From NCBI GenBank assembly GCA_024636975.1, contig JAGXGA010000053.1, positions 62,001 to 126,000 on the forward strand: a DNA stretch of 64,000 nt. The letters are read 5' to 3'. The notes beneath the pieces were generated by a model. The model ran no database searches. It was not told where the DNA came from and worked only from the letters and a program-made list of their open reading frames with translations. Positions 53,632 to 62,316 of the stretch are shown piece by piece. The translations under genes and the position numbers were made by a program. The stretch comes from Mariniphaga sp. (GTDB taxonomy: Bacteria; Bacteroidota; Bacteroidia; Bacteroidales; Prolixibacteraceae). Each line of letters opens with the position of its first letter. Positions within the stretch are counted from its first letter, which is position 1.

Positions 53632-53688
53632 ACCTTTTATAGAACTTTTTTTTAACTAGTACGATTTTAAGCACTGTAATTTGTTATA

Positions 53689-53720
53689 CAAATATATGAA
53701 TAAAAAATAATACTTTGCAA
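53689..53720 (-). promoter_or_regulatory. Distal housekeeping-type promoter of WM-repeat gene B
   Basis: TTGCA (53716-53720), 21 nt, TATATTTG (53689-53696), read on the minus strand; same layout as in gene A. Confidence 0.55.
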
Positions 53721-53862
53721 TACATAGTACTAAAAAATAAATAAATATTTTTATGAATTTGATTTATATGTTTAGTTATCAGTTAAATAAAATGATGAAA
53801 TAAAATTTATTTTTTTTTGATTATCAGTGCTTAGAAGCATAATGCAATCATTTTTGTTATAA

Positions 53863-53897
53863 AAATCCCGGTTACAAACCATTTCAACCCGGGATTT
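53863..53897 (-). terminator. Terminator after osmC2
   Basis: AAATCCCGG(G)TT arms with one bulged base, read on the minus strand, then a T-run. About 25 nt past the stop. Confidence 0.7.
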
Positions 53898-53918
53898 CTT
53901 TTTAAGTCGGTAGATCAA

Positions 53919-54482
53919 CTAAGTAGCCAGATGTACATCGACATGGGTTCCATTGGTAACAACATCAAATACCGGCGACATTTTGGTAAAGGCAATTAGT
54001 TCCTCCTTTTGAGATTCAGAAAGATCATCCTTAATGTCGAAAATTACCCTGATGTGCTGGTAGCCATTGCGAACCTGGTCATTCAGCCCAAGGAATCCCT
54101 GCACGTCCAGATCGCCTTCGAATCTGGATTCAATGCTTTCGATTTCTATACCCCTTGCAGCAGCATGAAGTGCCATGGTAGTAGTCATACAGCCCGATAA
54201 TGCTGATAGAAGATATTCCACCGGATTTGCACCTTCATTGTTACCCAAAAGAATTGGTGGTTCACCATTATCGAATACCCAAGCCTTTTTACGGGATGTG
54301 TCTTCCTGGCAACCACCATAGAAATCTTTCACAGTAGCCCTGTTATGACCTCCGGTAACCCACTTGTTTCTGGTACGAAACTTAAATTTTGCAATCTCTG
54401 GATTTGCCTGTATGGCATTTACTGTTTCTGTAATGTCTTCTGTCCTGAAGCCATTTACTTTTAATTTGCTCATTGTTTCCAT
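53919..54482 (-). CDS. OsmC family protein, paralog 2 (single peroxidatic Cys)
   Basis: 187 residues; the start is at 54482, with a second Met at residue 4. It has the same layout as the protein at 14236. The peroxidatic Cys is C98 (LSGCMT), but the second catalytic Cys is replaced (IAFTKMSP has none). C58 lies in an earlier loop and might act as a substitute resolving Cys. So it may use an external thiol. Its gene is divergent from a sigma-54 activator with clustered sites between them, which suggests it is the target of that activator. Confidence 0.85.
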   Translation of the reverse strand: METMSKLKVNGFRTEDITETVNAIQANPEIAKFKFRTRNKWVTGGHNRATVKDFYGGCQEDTSRKKAWVFDNGEPPILLGNNEGANPVEYLLSALSGCMTTTMALHAAARGIEIESIESRFEGDLDVQGFLGLNDQVRNGYQHIRVIFDIKDDLSESQKEELIAFTKMSPVFDVVTNGTHVDVHLAT

Positions 54483-54523
54483 TTTTTTGATATTTTAGTG
54501 TTAAACAAACTTCCTCTCTAATA

Positions 54524-54538
54524 GTCAATTGGTGTGCC
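54524..54538 (-). promoter_or_regulatory. Possible sigma-54 promoter of osmC2
   Basis: On the minus strand GGCAC (54534-54538), 5 nt, then TTGAC. Spacing GG-N10-GA is right, but the -12 GC is GA, one base from consensus. The start would be near 54513, about 31 nt before the ATG. Confidence 0.35.
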
Positions 54539-54584
54539 GTACGTGTAAATAGTTGAAATTTAATATGTTATGAAAATTTAAAAG

Positions 54585-54632
54585 TAACGAAGTCTCGTTA
54601 TTCACGAAAATTCGTTAACTTTATTTCGTTAA
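54585..54632. promoter_or_regulatory. Cluster of TTCGTTA sites between osmC2 and the activator
   Basis: TAACGA-AGTC-TCGTTA (54585-54600) is a perfect inverted repeat. ACGAA-AA-TTCGT follows (54604-54615). TTCGTTAA occurs at 54611-54618 and again at 54625-54632. These lie 70-120 bp upstream of the predicted osmC2 start, the usual place for an activator site, and just before the activator gene. Confidence 0.55.
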
Positions 54633-54645
54633 TAGTTTGTTTGCT

Positions 54646-56562
54646 ATGGCTGCTGATTATCATCCTTCAAATAAATTTTCGTCTGGACTAATAGTTCTAA
54701 AAAAAATTGTTGAAGGTACATCGGACTATACCGGCGAAAAATTCTTCCGCCTGTTAGTAAGAAATTTGGCTGAATCACTCAATGCTCATGGTGTTTGGGT
54801 TACTGAATATTTAAAGGAATCTAATCGTTTACGTGCATTGGCTTTTTGGTTGGATGATCATTATGTCGATGAATATGAATATGATATCCCTGGTACTCCA
54901 TGCGAGCCTGTATTGGAAAGCCATAACATTTGCCATGTACCCCAAGATGTAATTAATCTGTATCCAAATGATCCGGACCTACCAGAACTCAATGCAGTAA
55001 GTTATATGGGGCTGGCATTACGCGATGAAAATGAATTTGTGCTTGGTCATCTAGCTCTGTTGGATAATAAGCCAATGACAGAGCTTCCGGAAGCTTTTGC
55101 AATTTTTAAAATCTTTGCCGCACGGGCTGCTGCTGAACTAAGGCGTATGCGTTTTGAAAAAAGGCTAATAGAAAATGAAGCCAAACTTTATCGCCTTATA
55201 AACGGGACAAATGATTCGCTTATTGAATTAAACGAGGAACTAGTAATTACACAGGCAAATAAAGCAGCTAAATTAAATTTCGGAGCAAATGATAAGGATT
55301 TAAGTGGGAGACTACTAAAAGAAATTTTCGATGCTTCCAGTTTCCAAAAAGTCATGCAATCATTTGCAAGTATGAATACCCTAACCGATTCTTTTGCATC
55401 AATAATTTTAAAGAGCAATATTAATTGCATTGCAGTAGATGGAAAAGTATTTCCTGCTGAGGTAGCTATTTCCTGGTATAGGTTTAACAAAAAGGTGTTT
55501 TTTGCATTGTTTATAAGAAATTTAAGTGAAAGTGTTAGGGTAAAAGAGGAAATTAAGCAGTTAAACGCTGAGGCATTTTTTTTGCGGGAGCAGGTTAATA
55601 AATATCATTTTGATAACATAATAGGGGAAAGCCCTAAAATATTAAAAGCATTGCATTCTGTGGGCCAGGTAGCGCCTACCGAATCCACAGTGCTGTTATG
55701 CGGTGAAACAGGAACAGGAAAGGAGCTGTTTGCAATGGCTATTCATAAGGCAAGCAACCGAAGCCACAAGCCAATGATAGCTCTAAATTGTGCCGCATTG
55801 CCATCAGAATTAGTTGAAAGTGAATTGTTTGGCCATGTAAAGGGAGCATTTACAGGTGCTGCAAGTTCCAGGGAAGGACGATTTGTGCTGGCTGACGGAG
55901 GTACCTTGTTTTTGGATGAGATTGGTGAATTGCCTTTATCATTGCAGGCTAAGCTGCTACGTGTACTTCAGGAGGGAGAGTTTGAACCTGTAGGAAGTTC
56001 CAGAACCAAAAAGGTAAATGTTAGGTTAGTGACCGCTACTAACCGAAACCTGGAGGAGGAGATTGAACTGGGAAAATTCAGAATCGATCTTTATTACAGG
56101 CTTAATGTTTTTCCAATAGACATCCCTCCGTTAAAGGAACGTGGGAATGACATTATTTTACTTGCTGAGGCTTTCCTGGAGAAATATGCTAAACGATCAG
56201 CTATTCCTGCCATAACACTCAATAAAGTAAATAAACAACAGTTGTTGTCATACCATTGGCCCGGAAACGTGAGGGAACTGCAAAACATTATGGAAAGGTG
56301 TGTAATTACAAGTAAAGGAGGTAAGATTAGCCTTTCGGAAGTATTGCCTTCTTCCAATAGAATACTGGTAAACGAATCTTCTCTGGAGGAAAGGGTTTTT
56401 ACCGAAAAGGAAATGGCAGAATTTGAAAAACAAAACATAATAAGAGCATTGAACCTTACCAATTGGAAAATTTCAGGAGATGATGGGGCAGCAGCCCTAT
56501 TGCAGGTACCTGCGACAACGTTGAGCTCAAGAATTGGAAAGCTGAAAATAAAGCGAATGTAG
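54646..56562 (+). CDS. Sigma-54-dependent transcriptional activator (GAF, PAS, AAA+, Fis-type HTH)
   Basis: 638 residues from the ATG at 54646; a TTG three codons earlier is less likely. An N-terminal GAF-type domain (about 10-175) and a PAS-like domain (about 180-300) precede the AAA+ core. That has Walker A GETGTGKE (353-360), the sigma-54 contact GAFTGA (400-405) and Walker B LFLDEIGEL. The C-terminal helix-turn-helix (GAAALLQVPATTLSSRIGKL) resembles FhlA and NorR. It needs no phosphorylation domain, so the GAF/PAS part probably senses a small molecule or redox state. The divergent osmC2 is the likely target. Confidence 0.92.
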   Translation: MAADYHPSNKFSSGLIVLKKIVEGTSDYTGEKFFRLLVRNLAESLNAHGVWVTEYLKESNRLRALAFWLDDHYVDEYEYDIPGTPCEPVLESHNICHVPQDVINLYPNDPDLPELNAVSYMGLALRDENEFVLGHLALLDNKPMTELPEAFAIFKIFAARAAAELRRMRFEKRLIENEAKLYRLINGTNDSLIELNEELVITQANKAAKLNFGANDKDLSGRLLKEIFDASSFQKVMQSFASMNTLTDSFASIILKSNINCIAVDGKVFPAEVAISWYRFNKKVFFALFIRNLSESVRVKEEIKQLNAEAFFLREQVNKYHFDNIIGESPKILKALHSVGQVAPTESTVLLCGETGTGKELFAMAIHKASNRSHKPMIALNCAALPSELVESELFGHVKGAFTGAASSREGRFVLADGGTLFLDEIGELPLSLQAKLLRVLQEGEFEPVGSSRTKKVNVRLVTATNRNLEEEIELGKFRIDLYYRLNVFPIDIPPLKERGNDIILLAEAFLEKYAKRSAIPAITLNKVNKQQLLSYHWPGNVRELQNIMERCVITSKGGKISLSEVLPSSNRILVNESSLEERVFTEKEMAEFEKQNIIRALNLTNWKISGDDGAAALLQVPATTLSSRIGKLKIKRM

Positions 56563-56568
56563 GTAGTA

Positions 56569-57540
56569 TTAATCTTTGTTTAATCCCGGTTCATTATCAG
56601 TTAACCATACCACTTTCTGTTCGGGGCTATGTTCTTCTCCAACAATGTGCCGGTATAATTCGGGCCGTCGGGCCAGTGTGTAGCGATATCCACCTGCCTT
56701 TTTAAGATTTTCGGGTATAAGTATTGATGATGCCAGATCATCGCCCAGGGTGCGGCATTCAGCTATTATATCCCCGAATGGATCGATAATCATTGAGCAG
56801 CCGTTTTTAAGCTGATCGTCATCCATGCCTATGGGGTTGGCAAAAACTACGTAGACCGCATTATCATAAGCGCGAGATGGCAACCATTTCATCAGCCACC
56901 CGCGGCCTTTCATCCCATCAAATTCGATGCGCAGTGAAGTGGGATCGTTTTCCCTGTTCCTCCAAAGAGCCGGATCTACAAAACCTGCCCCCGGACGAGA
57001 AGATGGAGTGCACATAGTAACATGTGGCATGAAAATAACATCAGCACCTAAAAGTTTGGTTGCCCGCACATTCTCTATTATATTATTATCGTAGCATATC
57101 AGTATCCCGCACTTCCACCCGTGCAAATCAAACACACAATATTCGTTTCCCGGAAGGACGTGTGGATTGATGAATGGGTGAAGTTTCCGGTATTTTGCTA
57201 CAAGCCCGTTTTTATCAACACACACATATGCCTTATATAAGTTATCCTTATTATCTTTTTCAAAAAGACCAGCCAGGATGGTGATATCATTCCTGTCAGC
57301 TATTTGGATGAGCCTTTGAATACTTCCTCCTTCAGGAATGGATTCGGCCAGTTCCAGCATCTGTGTTTTTGACAGCTTTCTCGCAAAAGTATAACCGGTA
57401 ATTGAACATTCATGAAAGGCTATTACCTTTGATCCATCTTCTGCTGCTTTTTGGGCAAGCATCTCAATTACTGATAAATTATATTCTTTATCTCCGCTGC
57501 GGTTTTCAAATTGTGCAGTCGATACTTTAAGTTTTTTCAT
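56569..57540 (-). CDS. Nitrilase-superfamily carbon-nitrogen hydrolase
   Basis: 323 residues from the ATG at 57540; further upstream codons are open but lack similarity. The catalytic triad is visible: Glu in FHECSITGY, Lys in KYRKLHPF and Cys in ILICYDNN. The substrate class (nitrile, amide or N-carbamoyl) cannot be set by eye. It is convergent with the sigma-54 activator (7 nt gap), so not necessarily related to it. Confidence 0.88.
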   Translation of the reverse strand: MKKLKVSTAQFENRSGDKEYNLSVIEMLAQKAAEDGSKVIAFHECSITGYTFARKLSKTQMLELAESIPEGGSIQRLIQIADRNDITILAGLFEKDNKDNLYKAYVCVDKNGLVAKYRKLHPFINPHVLPGNEYCVFDLHGWKCGILICYDNNIIENVRATKLLGADVIFMPHVTMCTPSSRPGAGFVDPALWRNRENDPTSLRIEFDGMKGRGWLMKWLPSRAYDNAVYVVFANPIGMDDDQLKNGCSMIIDPFGDIIAECRTLGDDLASSILIPENLKKAGGYRYTLARRPELYRHIVGEEHSPEQKVVWLTDNEPGLNKD

Positions 57541-57677
57541 TTTAATTAAATTGCCTGAATAAATCTCAAGATACCAATTGGAGATCAAATTTATCAAATA
57601 TTTTTAACACATATTCATCTGATCAAACATCCAGCTCACTTTTTTATTTCGGATGGAACATTCTTTTAGTATTATTA

Positions 57678-58724
57678 TTATGTAGTAATATCCACAAGAT
57701 CAGTTTTTTCTTTTTCCTGAAGTTTCTTAAGATCGTTGTATGTAATAAGCTGTATATTCAAATCTTTAATGACTTCTTTCACTGGTTGCGATGTCAGCAC
57801 TTCAAGTTCCTTCTCCCTGCCCGGATGGCATGCAATTTCAGAGATTCCTGCAGGAAGTTGTTCCAGAATTGAAACAAAAATTTCGGTAAATGCATTATTG
57901 TAAAAATGATCGATAAACCAATCAGTACTGATTATTCCTTCATTACACATCAGGCGTTTCTGTTCAGTAAATGCAACCGGACCTACCTGACGAATTAGCG
58001 GGATTGATTTAAATGGATGTGTAAGCCCGAATAAAATGAGCTTCCGTATACCATTCCGGCTTCCTCCTCCATTGGAGTTTAACTTTATTAGATTGTATAT
58101 GCTGAAGGGAACAGGGTTTCGTACCGGAACATTATATTCTAAAGCGAGTTCACGAACCAGTTTAAAAAATGGAGCATATGAAGCTACCAAATGAAAGTGG
58201 TAATCAAGGTGATCGAGTGTAACACCGGTCGATAAAAATAACTCAATCTGCAATTGCAATTCCTTTCTCACCTTGGAAAGGGGCATTTGGTGTATATGAT
58301 GTAAAAATGTATCTATACCGTAAAACAGGCCGTTGTTATCGGTTAGTTCTTTAACTTTTTTTGAATCTAAAACCGGATAGCCGTCGGTCAGGTTTAAATG
58401 CAGGCCAATTGGTAGATCAGGATTTTCAGAGTGAATTTCTTTTAACCTTTCAGCTGAGCCGGGAAAATTCATAAAAGCAGAAGTGCTTGTCAGAACCCCA
58501 CTTCGAAAAGCAGTTAAAATGGCCGTATCGGTTTTATTATCCTTACACAAATCGTCGCCATTTATAATCAGGTATTTTATGTCTGATTTCTGCATTGCTT
58601 CAGGTGGTGGGCAGACTCCTCGTGTCAATAGCCTGAGGACAAAATCGGAAGTGCCCGTGGATAATAATGAGCCAAATATCCTTTTTGCCCTTCTTTGCTT
58701 AAATAGTTGTTTTTGTTCTTTCAT
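57678..58724 (-). CDS. ChbG/HpnK-family (YdjC-like) deacetylase
   Basis: 348 residues. The YdjC domain starts near residue 50 (LIINGDDLC, with the metal Asp) and contains IGLHLNLTDGYP and HLDYHFHL, which hold metal-binding His and Asp. ChbG removes an acetyl group from chitooligosaccharides; HpnK acts in hopanoid synthesis. The first 45 residues are an extra basic segment, so a start at a later Met is possible. No chb genes are adjacent. Confidence 0.82.
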   Translation of the reverse strand: MKEQKQLFKQRRAKRIFGSLLSTGTSDFVLRLLTRGVCPPPEAMQKSDIKYLIINGDDLCKDNKTDTAILTAFRSGVLTSTSAFMNFPGSAERLKEIHSENPDLPIGLHLNLTDGYPVLDSKKVKELTDNNGLFYGIDTFLHHIHQMPLSKVRKELQLQIELFLSTGVTLDHLDYHFHLVASYAPFFKLVRELALEYNVPVRNPVPFSIYNLIKLNSNGGGSRNGIRKLILFGLTHPFKSIPLIRQVGPVAFTEQKRLMCNEGIISTDWFIDHFYNNAFTEIFVSILEQLPAGISEIACHPGREKELEVLTSQPVKEVIKDLNIQLITYNDLKKLQEKEKTDLVDITT

Positions 58725-58853
58725 ATACTGTCTTCGGTTCCTGTATTTTGATTTAAGTTAAAGTTACTGAAAATTTTAGGAAGCATTTTCAAGATGGCAA
58801 ATGTGCATTATAAAATAAATAAGTGAAAGAGTATTAGCCTTTCCTGGTGCACA

Positions 58854-59324
58854 CTAATCCTGCATCTCTTCCTTTAAAACATCGCGTAACTGCAAAAAGT
58901 TTGCTTCGAGCCGGAGCATATTTTCTATGAAGAAGTTATAAATATCGGGCCAAAGATTTTGCCTGTGAATATCAACGTCAGTTAATTCTGTATATATGCT
59001 GCATACTTCCTTTTTACTGTCTTCCCGCTGGTGGTAAAACTCCCAAATCAGACCTTCAGAAAATCCTTCCTCAAGAACGATCCTGTAATTCTGCAGTATC
59101 TCAAAAGCTTTCAGCCGCTTGTCTTCATTGTTCTGCCCCAGTTCGAGAATGACCCGCGCTCCTTTTCTGTCGGCTTCAAAACGAAGCGCAACTCCAGAAA
59201 CTTTTGTGCGATGAAGTATAAAATTCTTTTTTCTTTGGCTTAGTTCAGGGTGCACCCTGCAACGCCTGCCAAACTGTTCCCAAAACTGTAACCGCAATTG
59301 TTTTGCTTCTTCCTGTGTATACAT
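58854..59324 (-). CDS. DUF4268-like protein
   Basis: 156 residues, soluble, mixed alpha and beta. The pattern (RLQFWEQFG near the start, ARVILELGQNNEDKRLKAFEIL, GLIWEFYHQREDSKK) agrees with DUF4268, a domain that occurs alone or at the C-terminus of restriction-like proteins. Alone it is of unknown function. It stands apart from any restriction gene here. Confidence 0.65.
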   Translation of the reverse strand: MYTQEEAKQLRLQFWEQFGRRCRVHPELSQRKKNFILHRTKVSGVALRFEADRKGARVILELGQNNEDKRLKAFEILQNYRIVLEEGFSEGLIWEFYHQREDSKKEVCSIYTELTDVDIHRQNLWPDIYNFFIENMLRLEANFLQLRDVLKEEMQD

Positions 59325-59448
59325 TATTCTTTTGTCGGTCGGGTTATAGTAGTAACCGTATAAATTTTTACTTTTGAAATGAATTCAGGAGCAAAAATAT
59401 ATGTTTATATCCTCTGTGAGGGAAAATTTTTAAACGAAAATTTAAATA

Positions 59449-59952
59449 GTGAAAACAGCAGCATACTGGATCGAAAAACTGAAATTGCAAAAACACCCTG
59501 AAGGCGGATGGTATCACGAAGTCTATCTGTCGGAGGATGTGATACCTCAAACAGGTTTACCTGCAGGGTTCAGGGGAGAACGCAGCTTTTCAACTTCCAT
59601 CTATTATTTACTGGAGGGGAATGATTTTTCTGCTTTTCATCGCATTAAATCGGATGAAATCTGGCATTACTATGGAGGGAACTCTGCCGTGGAAATCATT
59701 ACAATTGAAAGAGGCAAAATTAAAAAGCTGATTTTAGGTAATGATCCCGATAAAGGGCAGAAACTTCAACTGGTGGTACCTAAAAATACCTGGTTTGCTG
59801 CTCAACTTCCCGATAAGAAGGGATTTGCCCTTGCCGGCTGCACGGTGTCACCCGGTTTTCATTTTGACGATTTTGAGCTTGCCGGCGAAAGACTTTTAAA
59901 AGAGTTGCCCGAAATAAAAGAGCAAATCAGGCCGTTGATTAAAACAAAGTAA
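59449..59952 (+). CDS. DUF985 cupin protein
   Basis: 167 residues from a GTG at 59449. The opening (AAYWIEKLKLQKHPEGGWYHEVY) and cupin motifs (SAFHRIKSDEIWHYYGG, with the first two His and Glu; APGCTVSPGFHFDDFEL-like end) are typical of DUF985/Cupin_5 proteins. Metal-binding residues look intact. Function is unknown. It lies 25 nt before the M23-like gene. Confidence 0.85.
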   Translation: MKTAAYWIEKLKLQKHPEGGWYHEVYLSEDVIPQTGLPAGFRGERSFSTSIYYLLEGNDFSAFHRIKSDEIWHYYGGNSAVEIITIERGKIKKLILGNDPDKGQKLQLVVPKNTWFAAQLPDKKGFALAGCTVSPGFHFDDFELAGERLLKELPEIKEQIRPLIKTK

Positions 59953-59977
59953 ATGAAATTAAGAAGTCCCGATTGAT

Positions 59978-60847
59978 ATGAACCGATACCTTTATGTTTC
60001 CTTTTTATTACTAATCCCAGTTTTTATAAAAGCCCAGCTGGCCGAAGTTCAGGCGAATTACAACAGCGTTGGAGATGTTGATTTTATAGCCTATAACAAT
60101 ACCCCTGCCCCTATTTTTCTGAACATCGACTTTGCCGATCTTGAAAATACCACTTTTAATGAGCCTTTGCCCTACATTAAAATGCTGGAGCCTGGATTCA
60201 ATACCCTATTTACACTGTTCCGGGAACCAGATGCAGATGTGCCGCGGTTTAATTATCAAATCAAGATATTTAAATCGAATCCCTGGACGATGGCAACCCT
60301 TGAATTTCCCTACCTGATCCCGATGGCACCCGGAGAAGAGGTGTCGGTGGCTGAGGTGAAGTCTTTGGCTGGTTTTGCTGGTGCCGGAGAACCCGAATCG
60401 TGGAATGCCACCGGTTTTGCAGTCAGGCCCGGACAGCACGTTTTTGCAGCCCGGACCGGGACTGTAGTTGAAATAGCGGGTCAAAAACGAAGCGGCGATC
60501 CGCAGTCATGGTATCATGGCTGGAACAACTCCATTACTGTTCTTCAACCAGAAGGAACACTTATTTGCTACCTGAATGTAACCGACAGCAATAAAAAGCT
60601 GAAGGTGGGGGAAAAGGTGTTTGCCGGACAGCAAATCGGAACTGTAACTCCTGCTGCAAATCAGCTGATTGTTGTTATTTTTCAGCACAGCCTTAATTCC
60701 CCCGATTTGCGTTTTATAATTCCCCAGTTTGTAAGTGAAAAACAAACCGGCGTATTGCTTTCAACCCAAAAATATAAGGTAATCCATCCTGACGAAATCA
60801 GAGGTCTGGAAATGTCGAACCGCGAGAAGAGAAAGATATTACGATAA
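59978..60847 (+). CDS. Exported protein with a degenerate M23 peptidase-like domain
   Basis: 289 residues with a signal peptide (about 1-19, ending KAQ). The C-terminal half has the pattern of an M23 lysostaphin-like fold: VRPGQHVFAARTGTVVEI, then NSITVLQPEGTLICYLNV, then LKVGEKVFAGQQIGTVT. However, the zinc-binding HxH of the active enzymes is absent; ICYLNV and VVIFQHS stand where YAHL and LHFEI are expected. It is probably a non-catalytic wall-binding or regulatory relative. It may be cotranscribed with the cupin gene. Confidence 0.65.
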   Translation: MNRYLYVSFLLLIPVFIKAQLAEVQANYNSVGDVDFIAYNNTPAPIFLNIDFADLENTTFNEPLPYIKMLEPGFNTLFTLFREPDADVPRFNYQIKIFKSNPWTMATLEFPYLIPMAPGEEVSVAEVKSLAGFAGAGEPESWNATGFAVRPGQHVFAARTGTVVEIAGQKRSGDPQSWYHGWNNSITVLQPEGTLICYLNVTDSNKKLKVGEKVFAGQQIGTVTPAANQLIVVIFQHSLNSPDLRFIIPQFVSEKQTGVLLSTQKYKVIHPDEIRGLEMSNREKRKILR

Positions 60848-61095
60848 ATGTCCATCTTATTCATTCCAGGCATTTATGTCCTCAATAGCGTTTCCGTCGC
60901 GTCTGAACAACCTTCTGCTCAGAGAAAGAATATTCGATCCGGAAATCAAAAATAGCTTTCTCATCTTTTTCCCGGAAATATAAGCATTTCCCTGAAATGT
61001 TGGGTCAGTGCCGAATGCTAGCAGCTGTAATTAGCAGACGGCACAGTTTTCCTTAAATTATTTATCTTCACGCGGAACTTAAAATTACAAAACCT

Positions 61096-62271
61096 GTGAA
61101 ACGGATTCTTACTATCGATATCATGAGGGGGCTCACCCTTTTCCTTATGCTTTTTGTAAACGATTTGTACATGCGCAATGTTCCTTGGTGGCTGGGGCAT
61201 ACCGAAGCCAACTTCGATGGGATGGGCCTGGCTGACTGGGTTTTTCCGGGGTTTCTGTTTATGGTTGGAATGGCAGTACCGTTTGCTGTACAAAGCCGCC
61301 TGAAAAAAGGCGATACCATTCAACAGATAGTTCAGCATATACTCGTGCGAACCATTAGTCTGCTTGTCATTGGAGTTCTGATGCTCAATACCTCGCGTCT
61401 GAACCCTGAACTAAGCGGCATCAATAAGAATCTGTGGGCTATATTGATGTACATTTCAATTTTTTTAATCTGGAACCTGTATAGCGATGTTCCCCGTAAA
61501 GTGGTTTTAAGTCTTAGAGGCCTGGGATTTGCAGGCCTGCTGGCACTGATTTTAATCTTTCGAAGCGGGACAGCAGAAGACCCCGGATGGCTGACAACCG
61601 GCTGGTGGGGAATTCTCGGTCTTATTGGCTGGGGGTATTTTGTAACTGCCCTTGTTTACCTGGTAGCCAGGGAAAACCTGTTGAAGACCGGTCTGTTCTG
61701 GTTGTTTTTCCTTGCACTTAATATTTTCTCACAACTTGGAATGCTTTCATTCCTAAACTTTCTGCGCCCTGTTTTTGGAGTTTTAATAAGTGGGAACACT
61801 CCGCTGCTGGTCGTTTCAGGATTATTTTTTAGCCTTATATTACGAAAGACCGGCTCAGAAAAATGGAAGAAATTTACTGTCATTTCTTTTATTTTGGGTA
61901 TTTCAGCTCTGATATTGGGATTTATTTTGAGAAACTGGTTTATAATCTCAAAAATTAAGGCAACGCCGAGTTGGGGCTTGATATGTACCGGCATCAGTAT
62001 TTTATTGTTTGTTTTATTATTCCTCGTTCTCGATGTATTGGGAAAAACAAAGTGGAGCAATGTGTTTAAGCCGGCAGGCCAAAATTCACTCACTACCTAC
62101 CTGGCGCCTGATGTAATTTATTTCACTGTATGGATGACCGGTTTCCCTTTGCTTTTTTATAAGCATCTTGAAAGTTCGTTGCTGGTAATCCTTGGATCAC
62201 TGGTATGGGCATTTGCAATGGTCGGATTTGCTGCTTTGCTTGCGCGAATCGGCATCCGTTTGAAATTGTAA
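61096..62271 (+). CDS. HGSNAT/DUF5009-like membrane acyltransferase
   Basis: 391 residues from a GTG at 61096, with about ten membrane helices. TIDIMRGLTLFLMLFVND at the N-terminus and LGHTEANFDGMGLADWVFPGFLF are the hallmarks of the heparan-alpha-glucosaminide N-acetyltransferase family (His of the GHT segment is a candidate acetyl acceptor). Bacterial members (NagX-like) are thought to act on N-acetylated sugars at the inner membrane. Just downstream is a GH172 gene (45 nt), so a role in glycan processing is likely. Confidence 0.88.
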   Translation: MKRILTIDIMRGLTLFLMLFVNDLYMRNVPWWLGHTEANFDGMGLADWVFPGFLFMVGMAVPFAVQSRLKKGDTIQQIVQHILVRTISLLVIGVLMLNTSRLNPELSGINKNLWAILMYISIFLIWNLYSDVPRKVVLSLRGLGFAGLLALILIFRSGTAEDPGWLTTGWWGILGLIGWGYFVTALVYLVARENLLKTGLFWLFFLALNIFSQLGMLSFLNFLRPVFGVLISGNTPLLVVSGLFFSLILRKTGSEKWKKFTVISFILGISALILGFILRNWFIISKIKATPSWGLICTGISILLFVLLFLVLDVLGKTKWSNVFKPAGQNSLTTYLAPDVIYFTVWMTGFPLLFYKHLESSLLVILGSLVWAFAMVGFAALLARIGIRLKL

Positions 62272-62316
62272 TCATTGAATTTTGTAACTTTCACCTTATT
62301 TTAGAATAAGTTAATT

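Noticed and set aside
60882-61003. A short minus-strand frame (about 40 codons) with protein-like composition (contains FREKDEKAIFDFRIEYS)
   Set aside because: Too short, with no start codon and no recognised family; it could be a remnant of a lost gene.
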